This document shows, in pieces, positions 33,627 to 42,982 of a stretch of 64,000 nt of DNA. Made by a program: the position numbers and the translations under genes. Source of the stretch: Ramlibacter henchirensis (GTDB taxonomy: Bacteria; Pseudomonadota; Gammaproteobacteria; Burkholderiales; Burkholderiaceae_C); NCBI RefSeq assembly GCF_004682015.1, contig NZ_SMLM01000002.1:930001-994000 (forward strand), read 5' to 3'. The notes beneath the pieces were generated by a model. The model was not told the DNA's origin, searched no databases, and was given only the letters and a program-made list of their open reading frames with translations. Positions within the stretch are counted from its first letter, which is position 1; every line of letters begins with the position of its first letter.

Positions 33627-33679
33627 CGCAGGCACTTTCGCAGGCCCTTCCGCAAGCCTCACGCAGGCCTGGCGCAGGC
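33627..33679 (+). repeat. Five phased CGCAGGC repeats beside site R4
   Basis: CGCAGGC at 33627, 33639, (CGCAAGC) 33651, 33662 and 33673: period 12, 12, 11 and 11 bases. The row begins 16 bases after R4. About one copy per helical turn suggests a protein-binding array, for example accessory sites for a recombinase. Confidence 0.5.
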
Positions 33680-33809
33680 GACGCCCGGACGCCGTTGGTG
33701 TGGCCTGCCTGCACAACTCTTGCACGAGCTGAGGCTACTCAGGGCATTTTTCGGCCGCACGCCCGCTTGGGTGTGCCACAGAATAGCGGCCGATCAGGAG
33801 AGGGGAAGA

Positions 33810-34754
33810 ATGGGAAGAGTTTTGGCCCGCCGGGGCGCAGGTCGATCGGCTGCCGCTGCCGCAGTGCGGGAGATCGCACCGAGTCCGTCCGCTATCACCT
33901 TCGCGCGCACTGCGCTCCGGGTCCTACAGACCGCTGCGGTCGTACTTGCCGCGCTCACACCCCTTGGGCTTTTGTACGGATACGGGGTCGCACTCGGATT
34001 GGCATCAAGGCTCGGACTCGATCCCGGAGTGTTCTTCAACTCAGTGCTAGACCTCCTTGTGCTCGCCGGCAGAGGACTGCTTGGCCACTTTCTCTTCCTG
34101 CTTAAGGCGCTTGATGACCTGGGCTCTGATGAGATCCTCGAAGCGGGTGCCGTCTGTGGCCTCGCAGTGCTAGTCCTTTCGTTGCTTGCTGCTGCCGCCT
34201 ACTTTGTGGTGCAGCACTTGGTCCCGCGTCTGCGAAACAGCGAGCTCTGGCGAGCCGTCACGCAAGCCTTCGACGATGCGACCGTGCGTCCCATCGTGAA
34301 GTTCTTTAGCCTCGCGGTCTTCATAGCGATGGCTAGCGGGGCCGCCCTCCGCTGGTTGAGTTTAGTCGCGGCCCTCGCTCTGCTGACCGTTCTATCCGCC
34401 GCCCCGATGCTCGGCATGAGCGGGGCGGACAACTACCTCGCTGCGACAGTCTTCCAAGCGGATTCCTGTTTACCTGGGCCTGGCACGCGCTGGGCCGCAG
34501 TCCAGCGTCCGCAGCAGCGAAGAAGCCGAGCGACCCGATACGCGGCAACGTGTGTGGAGGTGGTTCCCGCTACTGGCGCCGTGCTCCGCGGCCGGCTGGT
34601 CCTTGCGCGAGGCGAGAACGTGGTCCTGTACCGCCCTCGGCAGGATGACGCGCTTGTTCTCGATCTCAAGGGAGCCCGGCTCATTCAGCTCTCGACCCTG
34701 CAGACGGGGACAGGTGAGCAAGCGAGAGATCCGAGCCGCACGCTACGTCAGTGA
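33810..34754 (+). CDS. Multi-pass membrane protein of unknown function
   Basis: A 314-aa protein. Four or five hydrophobic segments lie at about residues 30-60, 72-98, 112-140 and 168-200 (e.g. AAVVLAALTPLGLLYGYGVA and AGLAVLVLSLLAAAAYFVV-like stretches). The C-terminal 90 residues are soluble and strand-rich (GRLVLARGENVVLYRPRQDD). I chose ATG 33810, 6-10 bases after GAGGGGAAG. It lies 60 bases before an HNH-nuclease-like gene on the same strand; a membrane-plus-nuclease pair would fit an abortive-infection arrangement, but there is no direct evidence. No family recognised. Confidence 0.6.
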   Translation: MGRVLARRGAGRSAAAAAVREIAPSPSAITFARTALRVLQTAAVVLAALTPLGLLYGYGVALGLASRLGLDPGVFFNSVLDLLVLAGRGLLGHFLFLLKALDDLGSDEILEAGAVCGLAVLVLSLLAAAAYFVVQHLVPRLRNSELWRAVTQAFDDATVRPIVKFFSLAVFIAMASGAALRWLSLVAALALLTVLSAAPMLGMSGADNYLAATVFQADSCLPGPGTRWAAVQRPQQRRSRATRYAATCVEVVPATGAVLRGRLVLARGENVVLYRPRQDDALVLDLKGARLIQLSTLQTGTGEQARDPSRTLRQ

Positions 34755-34814
34755 GCTGAAGCGGCCTCTTCGCTGCCTTCACCTCTATGAACGAACTTCC
34801 CTGAGTAGGTTGCC

Positions 34815-35942
34815 GTGCAAAACGACGTTGGAGAAACTTCCGCCTCAGAACCCGCGATGCAGAGCAGCACGTCATCGAGCCAAGGTAGCAGCACGGCGCA
34901 GGGTTCCCTGTGCCCTTACTGCCGAAACCGCGCTTCAGACTCAGGGGATCACATCTTCCCTGCCTTTCTAGGCGGAACGACAGTCATTCGCGCTTGCAGG
35001 ACGTGCAACAACTCGTTTGGTCAGAGTTTCGAAGGGCGAATTTACAAGTCCCTTACACCGCTACTCGTCGCACTATCCCTCAATGGCGTGAAGCTGCCCA
35101 AGAAAGATCTTGCGTGGAAGAAGGCGTTTGTGGATGCGGATGGGATCTCGTACGACTTACACCCCGGTCTCACGATGCGGGCATCTGGTGTCCATGTTGT
35201 AGCTCACCCCAGCGGGGGCAGCAGGATCATTGCGTCTTCATCAGCGGAGGCGTTGAGAGTCGCAGCCGGATTCGAGAGAGCTCAACGTGGAAAGTATCCT
35301 CAAACGGCGACGCGCCGCGTCAGTCAGATCCCTGGTGACCAGATCCGAGGCGTATTGCGGATCCGGCTCGACAACGATATCCGACGCTTAGCGGTGAAGT
35401 CGTACATAGCCCTTATGACGCGCTTCGGAATCGGCTCCGAAATCGTCAGCGATGGCCTGCGAAAGTGGCTAGTAGGGGGCAGCTGTTCTGCTCACGAACC
35501 TGACATCCGCGTGCGGCTCGGCGTGAACACGAAAGTCCAGACTGAGCGGCGGCCTTCCCACTACATAGCCGTGGAAGGATGTGCGGCTACGTGCAGTGTC
35601 GTTGGCGTCCTCTGCCTGTGTGACCTTGTCACGCTATACGCTCACGTCAGCACTGACTATCGAGGCCCGGATTTCTCCATCGTGGGCAGGCTTGACATGA
35701 TCACCTTGAGGGAGGAGTTCTTGGCGAGGGAGATTCAGGGGCTCGAGTTGCCTCCGGAACGAATGCTCCGGTGCGTCAACGGGATGGATCAAGTGAGGTC
35801 GAGAGAGCGTATGGACGCCATGCTGAAAGAGCACACCGGCCACCTCAGATTCAGGCTGGCTCCGAACTGGATCGAAGCCAAGTTGCTCCTCGGTATCACA
35901 GCCTGGGCCGACTCTTCATGGCGGCCGTCTAAGCGCGTCTAG
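34815..35942 (+). CDS. HNH endonuclease-like protein
   Basis: A 375-aa protein with a treble-clef HNH near the N-terminus: LCPYCRNRASDSGDHIFPAF (first Cys pair and DH) and IRACRTCNNSFG (second Cys pair and the Asn). Zinc ligands and the catalytic His are intact. The remaining 300 residues, with conserved-looking blocks (KSYIALMTRFGIG, CSVVGVLCLCDLVTLY), do not match a family I know and may sense or recognise the target. Start is GTG 34815 or ATG 34857; the first 30 residues are Ser/Gly-rich linker-like. It is in the same strand and module as the preceding membrane protein. Confidence 0.75.
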   Translation: MQNDVGETSASEPAMQSSTSSSQGSSTAQGSLCPYCRNRASDSGDHIFPAFLGGTTVIRACRTCNNSFGQSFEGRIYKSLTPLLVALSLNGVKLPKKDLAWKKAFVDADGISYDLHPGLTMRASGVHVVAHPSGGSRIIASSSAEALRVAAGFERAQRGKYPQTATRRVSQIPGDQIRGVLRIRLDNDIRRLAVKSYIALMTRFGIGSEIVSDGLRKWLVGGSCSAHEPDIRVRLGVNTKVQTERRPSHYIAVEGCAATCSVVGVLCLCDLVTLYAHVSTDYRGPDFSIVGRLDMITLREEFLAREIQGLELPPERMLRCVNGMDQVRSRERMDAMLKEHTGHLRFRLAPNWIEAKLLLGITAWADSSWRPSKRV

Positions 35943-35976
35943 TGGCGGGTATTCCGACCTAAGCACGAATCAACGC

Positions 35977-36009
35977 GGATGTCTGCTTCCGACCCCGGAG
36001 CGGACATCC
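35977..36009. repeat. REP-like imperfect inverted repeat
   Basis: GGATGTCTGCTTCCG and CGGAGCGGACATCC flank a short centre, pairing with one bulge and one mismatch. Similar GTCTGCTTYCG...GCGGACAT elements occur between genes in many proteobacteria. It ends the HNH transcription unit and could act as a 3' end hairpin. Confidence 0.4.
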
Positions 36010-36113
36010 AATGCGTCGGCCTCGGCCCCTGGCTTGCACTGGCACGCCCGCAGGTTTGATCGCGGGAACAACCGCTACATTCCAGAGGGCAGCTTACTTG
36101 CGGAAGGACAGCC

Positions 36114-36375
36114 GTGCGCCACGCTGCTGCCCTTGCCGGACTCCTCCTTGCCTCCTGCGCCGCAGTGCCGCCGCCGCCGCCGGACTACGTGCCCTCCCAG
36201 GTGCCGCCCGAAGTTGAGGCCAGCCTGCGGAAGTTGGGACGCGTGCTCGCCCCACCGCGAACTGCCGCGCTCCTACGCGCCAATCGCGCGCAAGGAACCC
36301 TATGCGGGCGTGAGGATCGCTCGCGACATCGCCTACGGGCCGGGTACAGAGAAGTCGCGCCCAGGTACAGCCGGT
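36114..36375 (+). pseudogene. Truncated, frameshifted alpha/beta-hydrolase lipoprotein gene
   Basis: GTG 36114, with AAGGA upstream, begins a lipoprotein signal: RHAAALAGLLLASC (lipobox LASC) followed by VPPPPPDYVPSQVPPEVEAS. After about 45 codons the sequence continues in another frame as YAPIARKEPYAGVRIARDIA followed by YGPGTE, which is the start of the BD-FAE-type alpha/beta-hydrolase domain (Y-x-G-V-x-V-x-R-D-I-x-Y-G). The catalytic Ser, Asp and His parts are missing because the DNA ends at the convergent radC gene. The gene was most likely cut by insertion of accessory DNA at its right side. Confidence 0.65.
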
Positions 36376-37052
36376 CAAACCAGACCCTGTTCCACCATTG
36401 AGAGTGCGGCTCCGTGAGAAACGATGACGTGATCCAGCACTCGAACGTCGATGAGCGCAAGTGCCTCCCGCAACGTTTGCGTCAAAACTTCGTCGGCTCT
36501 GGACGGCTCTACTTCCCCGCTGGGATGGTTGTGAGCAAAGACCACTGCTGAGGCGTCGTGATCCATGGCGCGTCGAACAACCTCGCGCGGGTACACCGAT
36601 GTCTGGGTGAGCGTGCCGCGGAACATCACTTCCATCTCGATGAGGCGGTTCTGCGTATCAAGAAACAGCACCGCGAATACTTCATGCGGAATGCGGCCAA
36701 GGTGCAGTTGCAGGTAGTTTTTCACCACACCGGGCGTTCTGAAAACTTCGCCCGCACGGAGCTGCTGCCCAAGCGAGCGCAGTGCAAGCTCCAAAATGGC
36801 AAGCAGTTCCGCTCGTCGCGCGGCTCCGCCGAGGCCCTTGTGCTGCGCGAGCTGCTTCGGTGAGGCATGGAGAAGGCCTCCAACACCGCCGAACACTTCC
36901 AGCAGGCCTTGAGCAACCGAGTGAACTGTCTTGCCTGGGGCCCCCGTCCGGAGCACTACGGCGAGCAACTCAGCGTCCGATAAAGCGGCTGGTCCAACTC
37001 TGAGGAGCTTCTCGCGATAGCCAGAGTCGGAGACGAGGATGTCCACGCGCAC
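36375..37052 (-). CDS. radC: RadC-family JAB/MPN domain protein
   Basis: A 225-aa protein, normal length for RadC. The N-terminal helix-hairpin-helix region ([20 protein letters not shown] then [16 protein letters not shown]) precedes the JAB domain with [20 protein letters not shown] and [17 protein letters not shown], the zinc-binding H-x-H-x-S-x(n)-D. GTG 37052 is chosen because it overlaps the stop (TAGTG) of the upstream small gene. RadC proteins are frequent in integrative elements; their cellular role is not settled (despite the name, not established DNA repair). This copy may belong to the island and not to the core chromosome. Confidence 0.85.
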   Translation of the reverse strand: MRVDILVSDSGYREKLLRVGPAALSDAELLAVVLRTGAPGKTVHSVAQGLLEVFGGVGGLLHASPKQLAQHKGLGGAARRAELLAILELALRSLGQQLRAGEVFRTPGVVKNYLQLHLGRIPHEVFAVLFLDTQNRLIEMEVMFRGTLTQTSVYPREVVRRAMDHDASAVVFAHNHPSGEVEPSRADEVLTQTLREALALIDVRVLDHVIVSHGAALSMVEQGLV

Positions 37053-37366
37053 TAGCCATGCACGCCGACTTGAACCTGCTTGCAAGTTGCGGCCAGGCGG
37101 ACGAATAGTGCTGTCGTGGCGCCCAGTTCCGCGAACAACCAGCCCAGCGCCTCTACCGCATCCGAGTTGATGGCCCGGTCTTCACATTGCGGCGCGGCGT
37201 ACGCCATCAGCGATCCCACCGCCGACAGGCCAAGATTAATTGCCGCCGCCGACGCCGCGGCGTGCTCCGCGATCGCGCTGAGCACCTCAGGATCGGTGGC
37301 GCGGACGTCTGGCTCCCCCGCCGCGTCCAATTTAAGGCGCGGCAGCAGCTCGACCAGCTCCTGCAT
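37052..37366 (-). CDS. Small hypothetical protein coupled to radC
   Basis: A 104-aa helical protein (start ATG 37366; a TTG at 37390 would add eight residues). It has a hydrophobic, alanine-rich middle ([31 protein letters not shown]) and ends [18 protein letters not shown]. The TAG stop shares a base with the GTG start of radC, so translation is coupled. I do not recognise the family; short helical proteins of this type occur before radC in mobile elements. Confidence 0.5.
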   Translation of the reverse strand: MQELVELLPRLKLDAAGEPDVRATDPEVLSAIAEHAAASAAAINLGLSAVGSLMAYAAPQCEDRAINSDAVEALGWLFAELGATTALFVRLAATCKQVQVGVHG

Positions 37367-37390
37367 GTGCCGCAGCGACTCAGGCAGCAA

Positions 37391-37654
37391 GTGTCGCGTG
37401 CCCCGCCCGGCAGCCCCTGGTTTTCAGTGTCTACCTGCCGTCGGCGGGGCCTCCGCTCGCGCCGCGCTTTGCCGGGCTGCTCTTTTTGCTGGGTGCTGTC
37501 TTGGCTGTTTTCCAGGGGCATTCCCACACACTACAGCCTGCCCCTCGCATTTCCTACCGCGCCCAGCCGCGCCCCGCGCTCTAACTTTCGTTTTACCGCG
37601 CCGTCCAAAGCCGTCCAACACAGCTCAAAACAAAAAGGGGGTATGAAAGGGAGT
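37391..37654. other. Gap between island-type genes and the tRNA
   Basis: About 260 bases without a credible gene. It is GC-rich with a purine-rich end just before the tRNA terminator. I looked for a second copy of the tRNA 3' end and for an arm-TAA/GGCR site here and found neither. Confidence 0.4.
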
Positions 37655-37691
37655 AAAAAAGCGCCATCGGGCTGAAACCCGCATGGCGCTT
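37655..37691 (-). terminator. Intrinsic terminator downstream of tRNA-Ser
   Basis: On the minus strand AGCGCCAT pairs with ATGGCGCT, extended by CGGG/CCCG with one bulged base, and is followed by six Ts (plus-strand A-run at 37655-37660). It ends nine bases after the tRNA CCA, so it terminates the serS/tRNA-Ser transcript. Confidence 0.85.
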
Positions 37692-37699
37692 GGTATTCC

Positions 37700-37789
37700 T
37701 GGCGGAGCAGGAGGGATTCGAACCCTCGATACGGTAAACCGTATACCGGATTTCGAGTCCGGCGCATTCGACCACTCTGCCACCGCTCC
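37700..37789 (-). tRNA. tRNA-Ser (CGA)
   Basis: A 90-base class II tRNA. The acceptor GGAGCGG pairs with CTGCTCC (one G-U), discriminator G, and CCA is encoded at 37700-37702. The anticodon stem CCGGA/TCCGG encloses loop CTCGAAA, giving anticodon CGA for the TCG codon. A long variable arm (TATACGG...CCGTATC) and GGTTCGAAT T-arm are present. It follows serS on the same strand by 54 bases. tRNA-Ser genes are common integration targets; its 3' end faces the accessory island. Confidence 0.95.
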
Positions 37790-37843
37790 GGTTCATTCGG
37801 TATCGCGTGGTGCGAAGCCCGCAATTCTAACGCAGGGGCAAGC

Positions 37844-39163
<1,320 letters not shown>

Positions 39164-39214
39164 TTATTCGGCGCCCTCCTACGATCTGGGACCCTTGGCA
39201 CGAAGGAGGCACGA

Positions 39215-39628
39215 ATGCAGATCGAAAGCTACCTGTTCTTCGGCGGCAACTGCGAGGAAGCGCTCGCGTTCTACAAGCGTTGCCTGGGCGGAGAGATCGT
39301 CACGCTCATGCGCTACGAAGGCTCGCCCATGGACAACGCGCAGCTGCCGCGCGAGTGGAAGCAGAAGGTGATGCACTCCACTTTCGAGAGCAAGGGCGCG
39401 CGCTTCATGGCCAGCGACACCATGCCCGGGCAGCCCAAGCCCGCCTATCAGGGCTTCGCGATGTCGGTCTACGTGCCCGGCAGCGCAGACGAAGCCCGCA
39501 AGGCCTTCGATGCGCTGGCCGAAGGCGGCAAGGTCACGATGCCGTTCGCTCCGCCCTTCTGGGGCGGCCACTTCGGCATGCTCACGGACCGCTTCGGCGT
39601 GCCCTGGATGGTGAGCTCGGAGCACTGA
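39215..39628 (+). CDS. VOC-family (PhnB/glyoxalase-like) protein
   Basis: A 137-aa small VOC protein of the PhnB type: MQIESYLFFGGNCEEALAFY, VMHSTFESKGARFMASD, then FWGGHFGMLTDRFGVPWMV at the end. These are the two beta-alpha-beta-beta-beta units. Members bind a metal and act on varied small molecules; several were once named 3-demethylubiquinone methyltransferase-like without evidence. Divergent from serS; no context that identifies the substrate. Confidence 0.88.
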   Translation: MQIESYLFFGGNCEEALAFYKRCLGGEIVTLMRYEGSPMDNAQLPREWKQKVMHSTFESKGARFMASDTMPGQPKPAYQGFAMSVYVPGSADEARKAFDALAEGGKVTMPFAPPFWGGHFGMLTDRFGVPWMVSSEH

Positions 39629-39648
39629 GCATCGCGAGCCCCTCGGGG

Positions 39649-40635
39649 TCACTGCGGCTCGATGCCGAGTTCGCGGATGCGCTTCGTGATGATCTCGAAC
39701 TCCGCCTTGTAGTTGGCCGTGGCTTGCTCCGGCGTGGTCACGTGCATCTCGAAGCCGCGGTCGATGAGCAAGTTGCGGATGTCGGGCGCATTGGCGATGG
39801 CGCGGATCTCGCTCGAGAGCTTTTGCACCACCGCCGGCGGCGTGCGGGACGGCACCAGCGCCGCCATCCACACGCTCGATCCGTACAGCGGGTCGTTGAA
39901 ACCGAGTTCCTTCATCGTGGGCACCTGCGGCAGCGCTGACAGGCGCTGCCCGTTCTCGCTGCCCATCACGGCCAAAGGCACGATCTTGCCGCCCGCCACG
40001 TGCTGCTTGGCAGTGCCCACGCTGGACAGGCCCACGCTCACTGTGTTGGTCAGCAGGTCCTGCACCACCGGCCCTTCGCCGCGCTGCGGCACGTGGACCA
40101 TCTGCGCCTTGAGTTCGCGGTTCAGCGTCTCGCCGAGCAAGTGCCCCAGGCTGCCGATGCCCCAGGACGCGTAACTGAGCTTGTTGCCCGACTGCGCGAG
40201 CTTGCGCAGTTCGTCGATGCTCTTGACGCCCAGCGTGGGGTTGGCGGAGATCAGCGCCGGGCTGCGGACGATCTGCGCGACGAAAGCGAAGTCCTTCTGC
40301 GGGTCGTAGGGCAGCGTCTTGAACAGCGCCGTGTTGTTCACCAGCGGGTCGTTGATCGTCACCAGCACCGTGTGTCCGTCGGCTTCGGCCTTGGCGACTT
40401 CGGCCACGCCGATGCCGCCGGCCGCGCCCGACTTGTTGTCCACGACCACCGGCTGCCCCAGCGACTTCGAGAGGCGCTCGCCGATCAGGCGCGCGACGTA
40501 GTCGGTGCCGCCGCCCGCCGGATAGGGCACGACGAAGCGGATCGGCTTGGTCGGCCAGGCCGCCTGCGCCATTGCGGCGCCGCCCGCGAGCGACAAGGCG
40601 GCGGCCAGGGTGGGGAGAAGGAACGATCGGCGCAT
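39649..40635 (-). CDS. Bug/TctC-family periplasmic solute receptor
   Basis: A 328-aa receptor with a clear signal peptide (MRRSFLLPTLAAALSLAGG, cleavage at AMA/QA) and the family motifs IRFVVPYPAGGGTDYVARL, NKSGAAGGIGVAEV and PQRGEGPVVQDLLTNTVS. It lies 22 bases after the Rieske oxygenase gene on the same strand, so the ligand is probably the oxygenase substrate or a relative, for example an aromatic acid. The permease subunits are not in the window. Confidence 0.93.
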   Translation of the reverse strand: MRRSFLLPTLAAALSLAGGAAMAQAAWPTKPIRFVVPYPAGGGTDYVARLIGERLSKSLGQPVVVDNKSGAAGGIGVAEVAKAEADGHTVLVTINDPLVNNTALFKTLPYDPQKDFAFVAQIVRSPALISANPTLGVKSIDELRKLAQSGNKLSYASWGIGSLGHLLGETLNRELKAQMVHVPQRGEGPVVQDLLTNTVSVGLSSVGTAKQHVAGGKIVPLAVMGSENGQRLSALPQVPTMKELGFNDPLYGSSVWMAALVPSRTPPAVVQKLSSEIRAIANAPDIRNLLIDRGFEMHVTTPEQATANYKAEFEIITKRIRELGIEPQ

Positions 40636-40657
40636 GGCTGTCTCCGGGTTGTGTTCG

Positions 40658-41719
40658 TCAGGAAGCGGAAGCCGCTTGGCCGCTCTCAGCTGCCACCTTC
40701 TGCGACAGGATGCGGCGGAACTGCACCAGGGCGCCGTCGATCGGCAGCGGCACCATGGCCTTGGCCGGGTCGCGCAATATGTTGCGGTGCTGCGCGGTGA
40801 TCATGTCGCGGTCCTCCTCGAAGGCCGTGACGATGCTCTGGAAGATGCCTTCCGTGAGGCTGTCGTCGCCCTGGTTCGAAGGATGCGACTGCTCGAAGAA
40901 GTAGTGCGTCGAAGTCTCGGTCTCGGGCGTCAGCGTCTGGCAGCTGTGCAGGCGCACCGCGTTGCTCAAGTCGTCGGGCGGATCGCCCACGGGGCGCCCG
41001 CCCGAGTTCATCAGCAGCGTGCCGGGCAGCAGGAATTCGTAGATGAACCAGCGGTCGAGCAGAGCGCCTTCGGTGAAGCTGCGCATCTTGCGGTAATAGG
41101 GCGGCACCGGGACGTTGGGCACGCGGCGCGTGACCTTCACGCCGGGCATGCCCGGGCCGTCGACGCGCTCGGTCTCGGCCTTGGCCTGCGCGATGGCGGT
41201 GGAGCCGCCCAGCGTCTTCTCGTGCACGTACGACAGGTGCGAGAAGTCCAGCAGGTTGTCGCAGATCAGCAGGTAGGGCGTGTCGTAGTGCAGGTAGCCC
41301 GGCTTGTGCTTCCAGTCCGGGTGATCGCAGGAGAAGTTGTCGGGCAGCAGCGCGGGGTCGGCCTTGGCCGGGTCGCCCATCCAGACGAACACCCAGCGGT
41401 TCTTGTTTACGATGGGATAGGTGCGCACCCTCGCCTTCTCCGGGATGATGGGGATGCCGGGCGCGTCGACGCACAGGCCCTGCGCGTCGAACTTCAGCCC
41501 GTGGTAGCCGCAGCGCACGCAGTCGCCTTCGCGGCGGCCCTTGGACAGCGGCGCGAGGCGATGGCAGCAGCGGTCCTCCAGCGCGGCGAATTCGCCGCTC
41601 TCGCGGCGGATCACCAGCACCGGCTCGCCCAGCACGGTGCGCGTGAACAGCTCGGGCGAACCGGCCGCGGGGATCTCATGGTCCCACGCGATCACGTACC
41701 AGCAGTTGCGAAGCCACAT
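40658..41719 (-). CDS. Rieske non-heme iron oxygenase (vanillate demethylase VanA-like)
   Basis: A 353-aa oxygenase. The N-terminal Rieske domain binds a 2Fe-2S cluster through CCHRLAPLSKGRREGDCVRC and GYHG (C-x-H, C-x2-H). The catalytic domain begins about residue 120 and has DNLLDFSHLSYVHEKTLGG, the D-x-x-D/H-x-x-H iron site of VanA-like enzymes. Such oxygenases demethylate or hydroxylate methoxy- or other aromatic acids with electrons from a separate reductase; no reductase gene is adjacent, so it must be supplied elsewhere. Operon with the Bug receptor; a LuxR-type regulator lies upstream on the same strand. Confidence 0.9.
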   Translation of the reverse strand: MWLRNCWYVIAWDHEIPAAGSPELFTRTVLGEPVLVIRRESGEFAALEDRCCHRLAPLSKGRREGDCVRCGYHGLKFDAQGLCVDAPGIPIIPEKARVRTYPIVNKNRWVFVWMGDPAKADPALLPDNFSCDHPDWKHKPGYLHYDTPYLLICDNLLDFSHLSYVHEKTLGGSTAIAQAKAETERVDGPGMPGVKVTRRVPNVPVPPYYRKMRSFTEGALLDRWFIYEFLLPGTLLMNSGGRPVGDPPDDLSNAVRLHSCQTLTPETETSTHYFFEQSHPSNQGDDSLTEGIFQSIVTAFEEDRDMITAQHRNILRDPAKAMVPLPIDGALVQFRRILSQKVAAESGQAASAS

Positions 41720-41821
41720 GCCGTCATCCTCCAGGCAAGTCGTTCAACCGCCTTCGATGCTGGCGCGGCGGGTGGCGGGCCCTTGTCCCCCGCAAAGGGG
41801 ACGAGTGCGGTTATCGCCGGG

Positions 41822-42682
41822 CTAGTGCAGGAAGGCGGCCAGTTGCAGCCGTCCGCCGGTGACGCCGCGCGCGGACAGCTTGGCATAGGCACGTTTGCGC
41901 AGCGTGATCACGGTCGATGGCGCAACGTCCAGCTCCGCCGCGATGCCGTCGGCGGAGATCCCGCAGGCGATTCGCGCGCACACCGCCAGCTCACGCGCGG
42001 AGAGTTCCGGGGCCTTGCGCCGCAGAGTCGCCTGCGCGCGTTCGACCTGCTGGTCGCGGCTCGTTGGGCGGGCAGCAGCCGGGGAGCTGCGGAGCACGCA
42101 GCGATGCGCCTGCCGCAACAGCGGGGCGACTGCCAGCAATCGGGCGATCTCGTCCGCGGCAAAGCCGCCGTGCGAGCGGTCGCGGTAGAGGTTCATCGAG
42201 AACGTCGTGCCCGGCACGGGTTCGTAGAAGAAGCTCAAGCGGGCGGACAGGTGCGCGCGGTCGTAGATCTCGCTGCGCCATGACGCGACGTGGATGTCCT
42301 CTGCCTGCACGTGCAGCGCGGCCAGGCCGCCGCCGCGACGGTCGGCCTGGTGGGCCAGCCGCGTGCCTTCGTCCTCGCGCCAGAACCACTGCCGGTATCG
42401 CTGGAAGCAATCGGGCGTGACGTTCGCAAGGCCCGGGCGCGCATGGCCTTCCACCAGCTCCGGCGCGGCGAGAGGACTTCGCGGCTGGGGCAGGTACTCG
42501 ACCAGCGAGAGGTAGTCGACGGCAGTCAGTCGATTGAGGAAGGCCAGCAGCGTGGCGCCCGGCGCGTCGTCTTGCGGCGCCTGCAACAGCAGCGCCACGG
42601 AGTCCGCCGCAAGCGGTTGCGGCGCGGGCGTCGGGTCCAGGTGCCATGTCTGCACGCGCCCATGATAGGAGTGGCCGCGCAC
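41822..42682 (-). CDS. LuxR-family transcriptional regulator
   Basis: A 286-aa protein whose C-terminal 65 residues form a LuxR/GerE helix-turn-helix: LSARELAVCARIACGISADG then IAAELDVAPSTVITLRKRAY. The N-terminal 200 residues do not look like a receiver or an autoinducer domain and probably sense a ligand. Start is a GTG, either 42682 or 42655. It is 102 bases upstream of the Rieske oxygenase gene on the same strand and is its likely regulator. Confidence 0.8.
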   Translation of the reverse strand: MRGHSYHGRVQTWHLDPTPAPQPLAADSVALLLQAPQDDAPGATLLAFLNRLTAVDYLSLVEYLPQPRSPLAAPELVEGHARPGLANVTPDCFQRYRQWFWREDEGTRLAHQADRRGGGLAALHVQAEDIHVASWRSEIYDRAHLSARLSFFYEPVPGTTFSMNLYRDRSHGGFAADEIARLLAVAPLLRQAHRCVLRSSPAAARPTSRDQQVERAQATLRRKAPELSARELAVCARIACGISADGIAAELDVAPSTVITLRKRAYAKLSARGVTGGRLQLAAFLH

Positions 42683-42835
42683 GCGGGGAGGCGACGTTTA
42701 CCCTGACGCGGGGCGGCTCTCCTACGCGGCTTTGCGCCGATGGCAGCCCCGGTGCGCCGGTTCGCGGCGGAGACTCCGGAGCAGGCCGAGCCGGACGTTG
42801 CTGCGTGACGCCCGCCGGCCGCCAGGAGCACGACC

Positions 42836-42967
42836 ATGAGCCGACGTCTGATCGCCCTTGCCTGCCTCGCGGCGTTCGCGCTGTCGGGCTGCGCCTCCGG
42901 CAGCCGCATGCACTTTCCCGACGAGATCGAAGCCTGGGGCCACGACCTGCCGACGCTGGGGCGCTAA
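42836..42967 (+). CDS. Small lipoprotein, 43 aa
   Basis: ATG 42836, eight bases after AGGAG, begins MSRRLIALACLAAFALSGCA: charged start, hydrophobic core and lipobox LSGC. The mature part is only about 25 residues (ASGSRMHFPDEIEAWGHDLP). It is convergent with the permease gene. Unknown function; the strong ribosome binding site and textbook signal make it believable despite its size. Confidence 0.6.
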   Translation: MSRRLIALACLAAFALSGCASGSRMHFPDEIEAWGHDLPTLGR

Positions 42968-42982
42968 GCCCCCGCGCGCGCC

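Noticed and set aside
36970..37000. GATAA followed by AGCGGCT inside radC
   Set aside because: It lies in conserved coding sequence, the spacer lacks the final purine and the right arm does not match.
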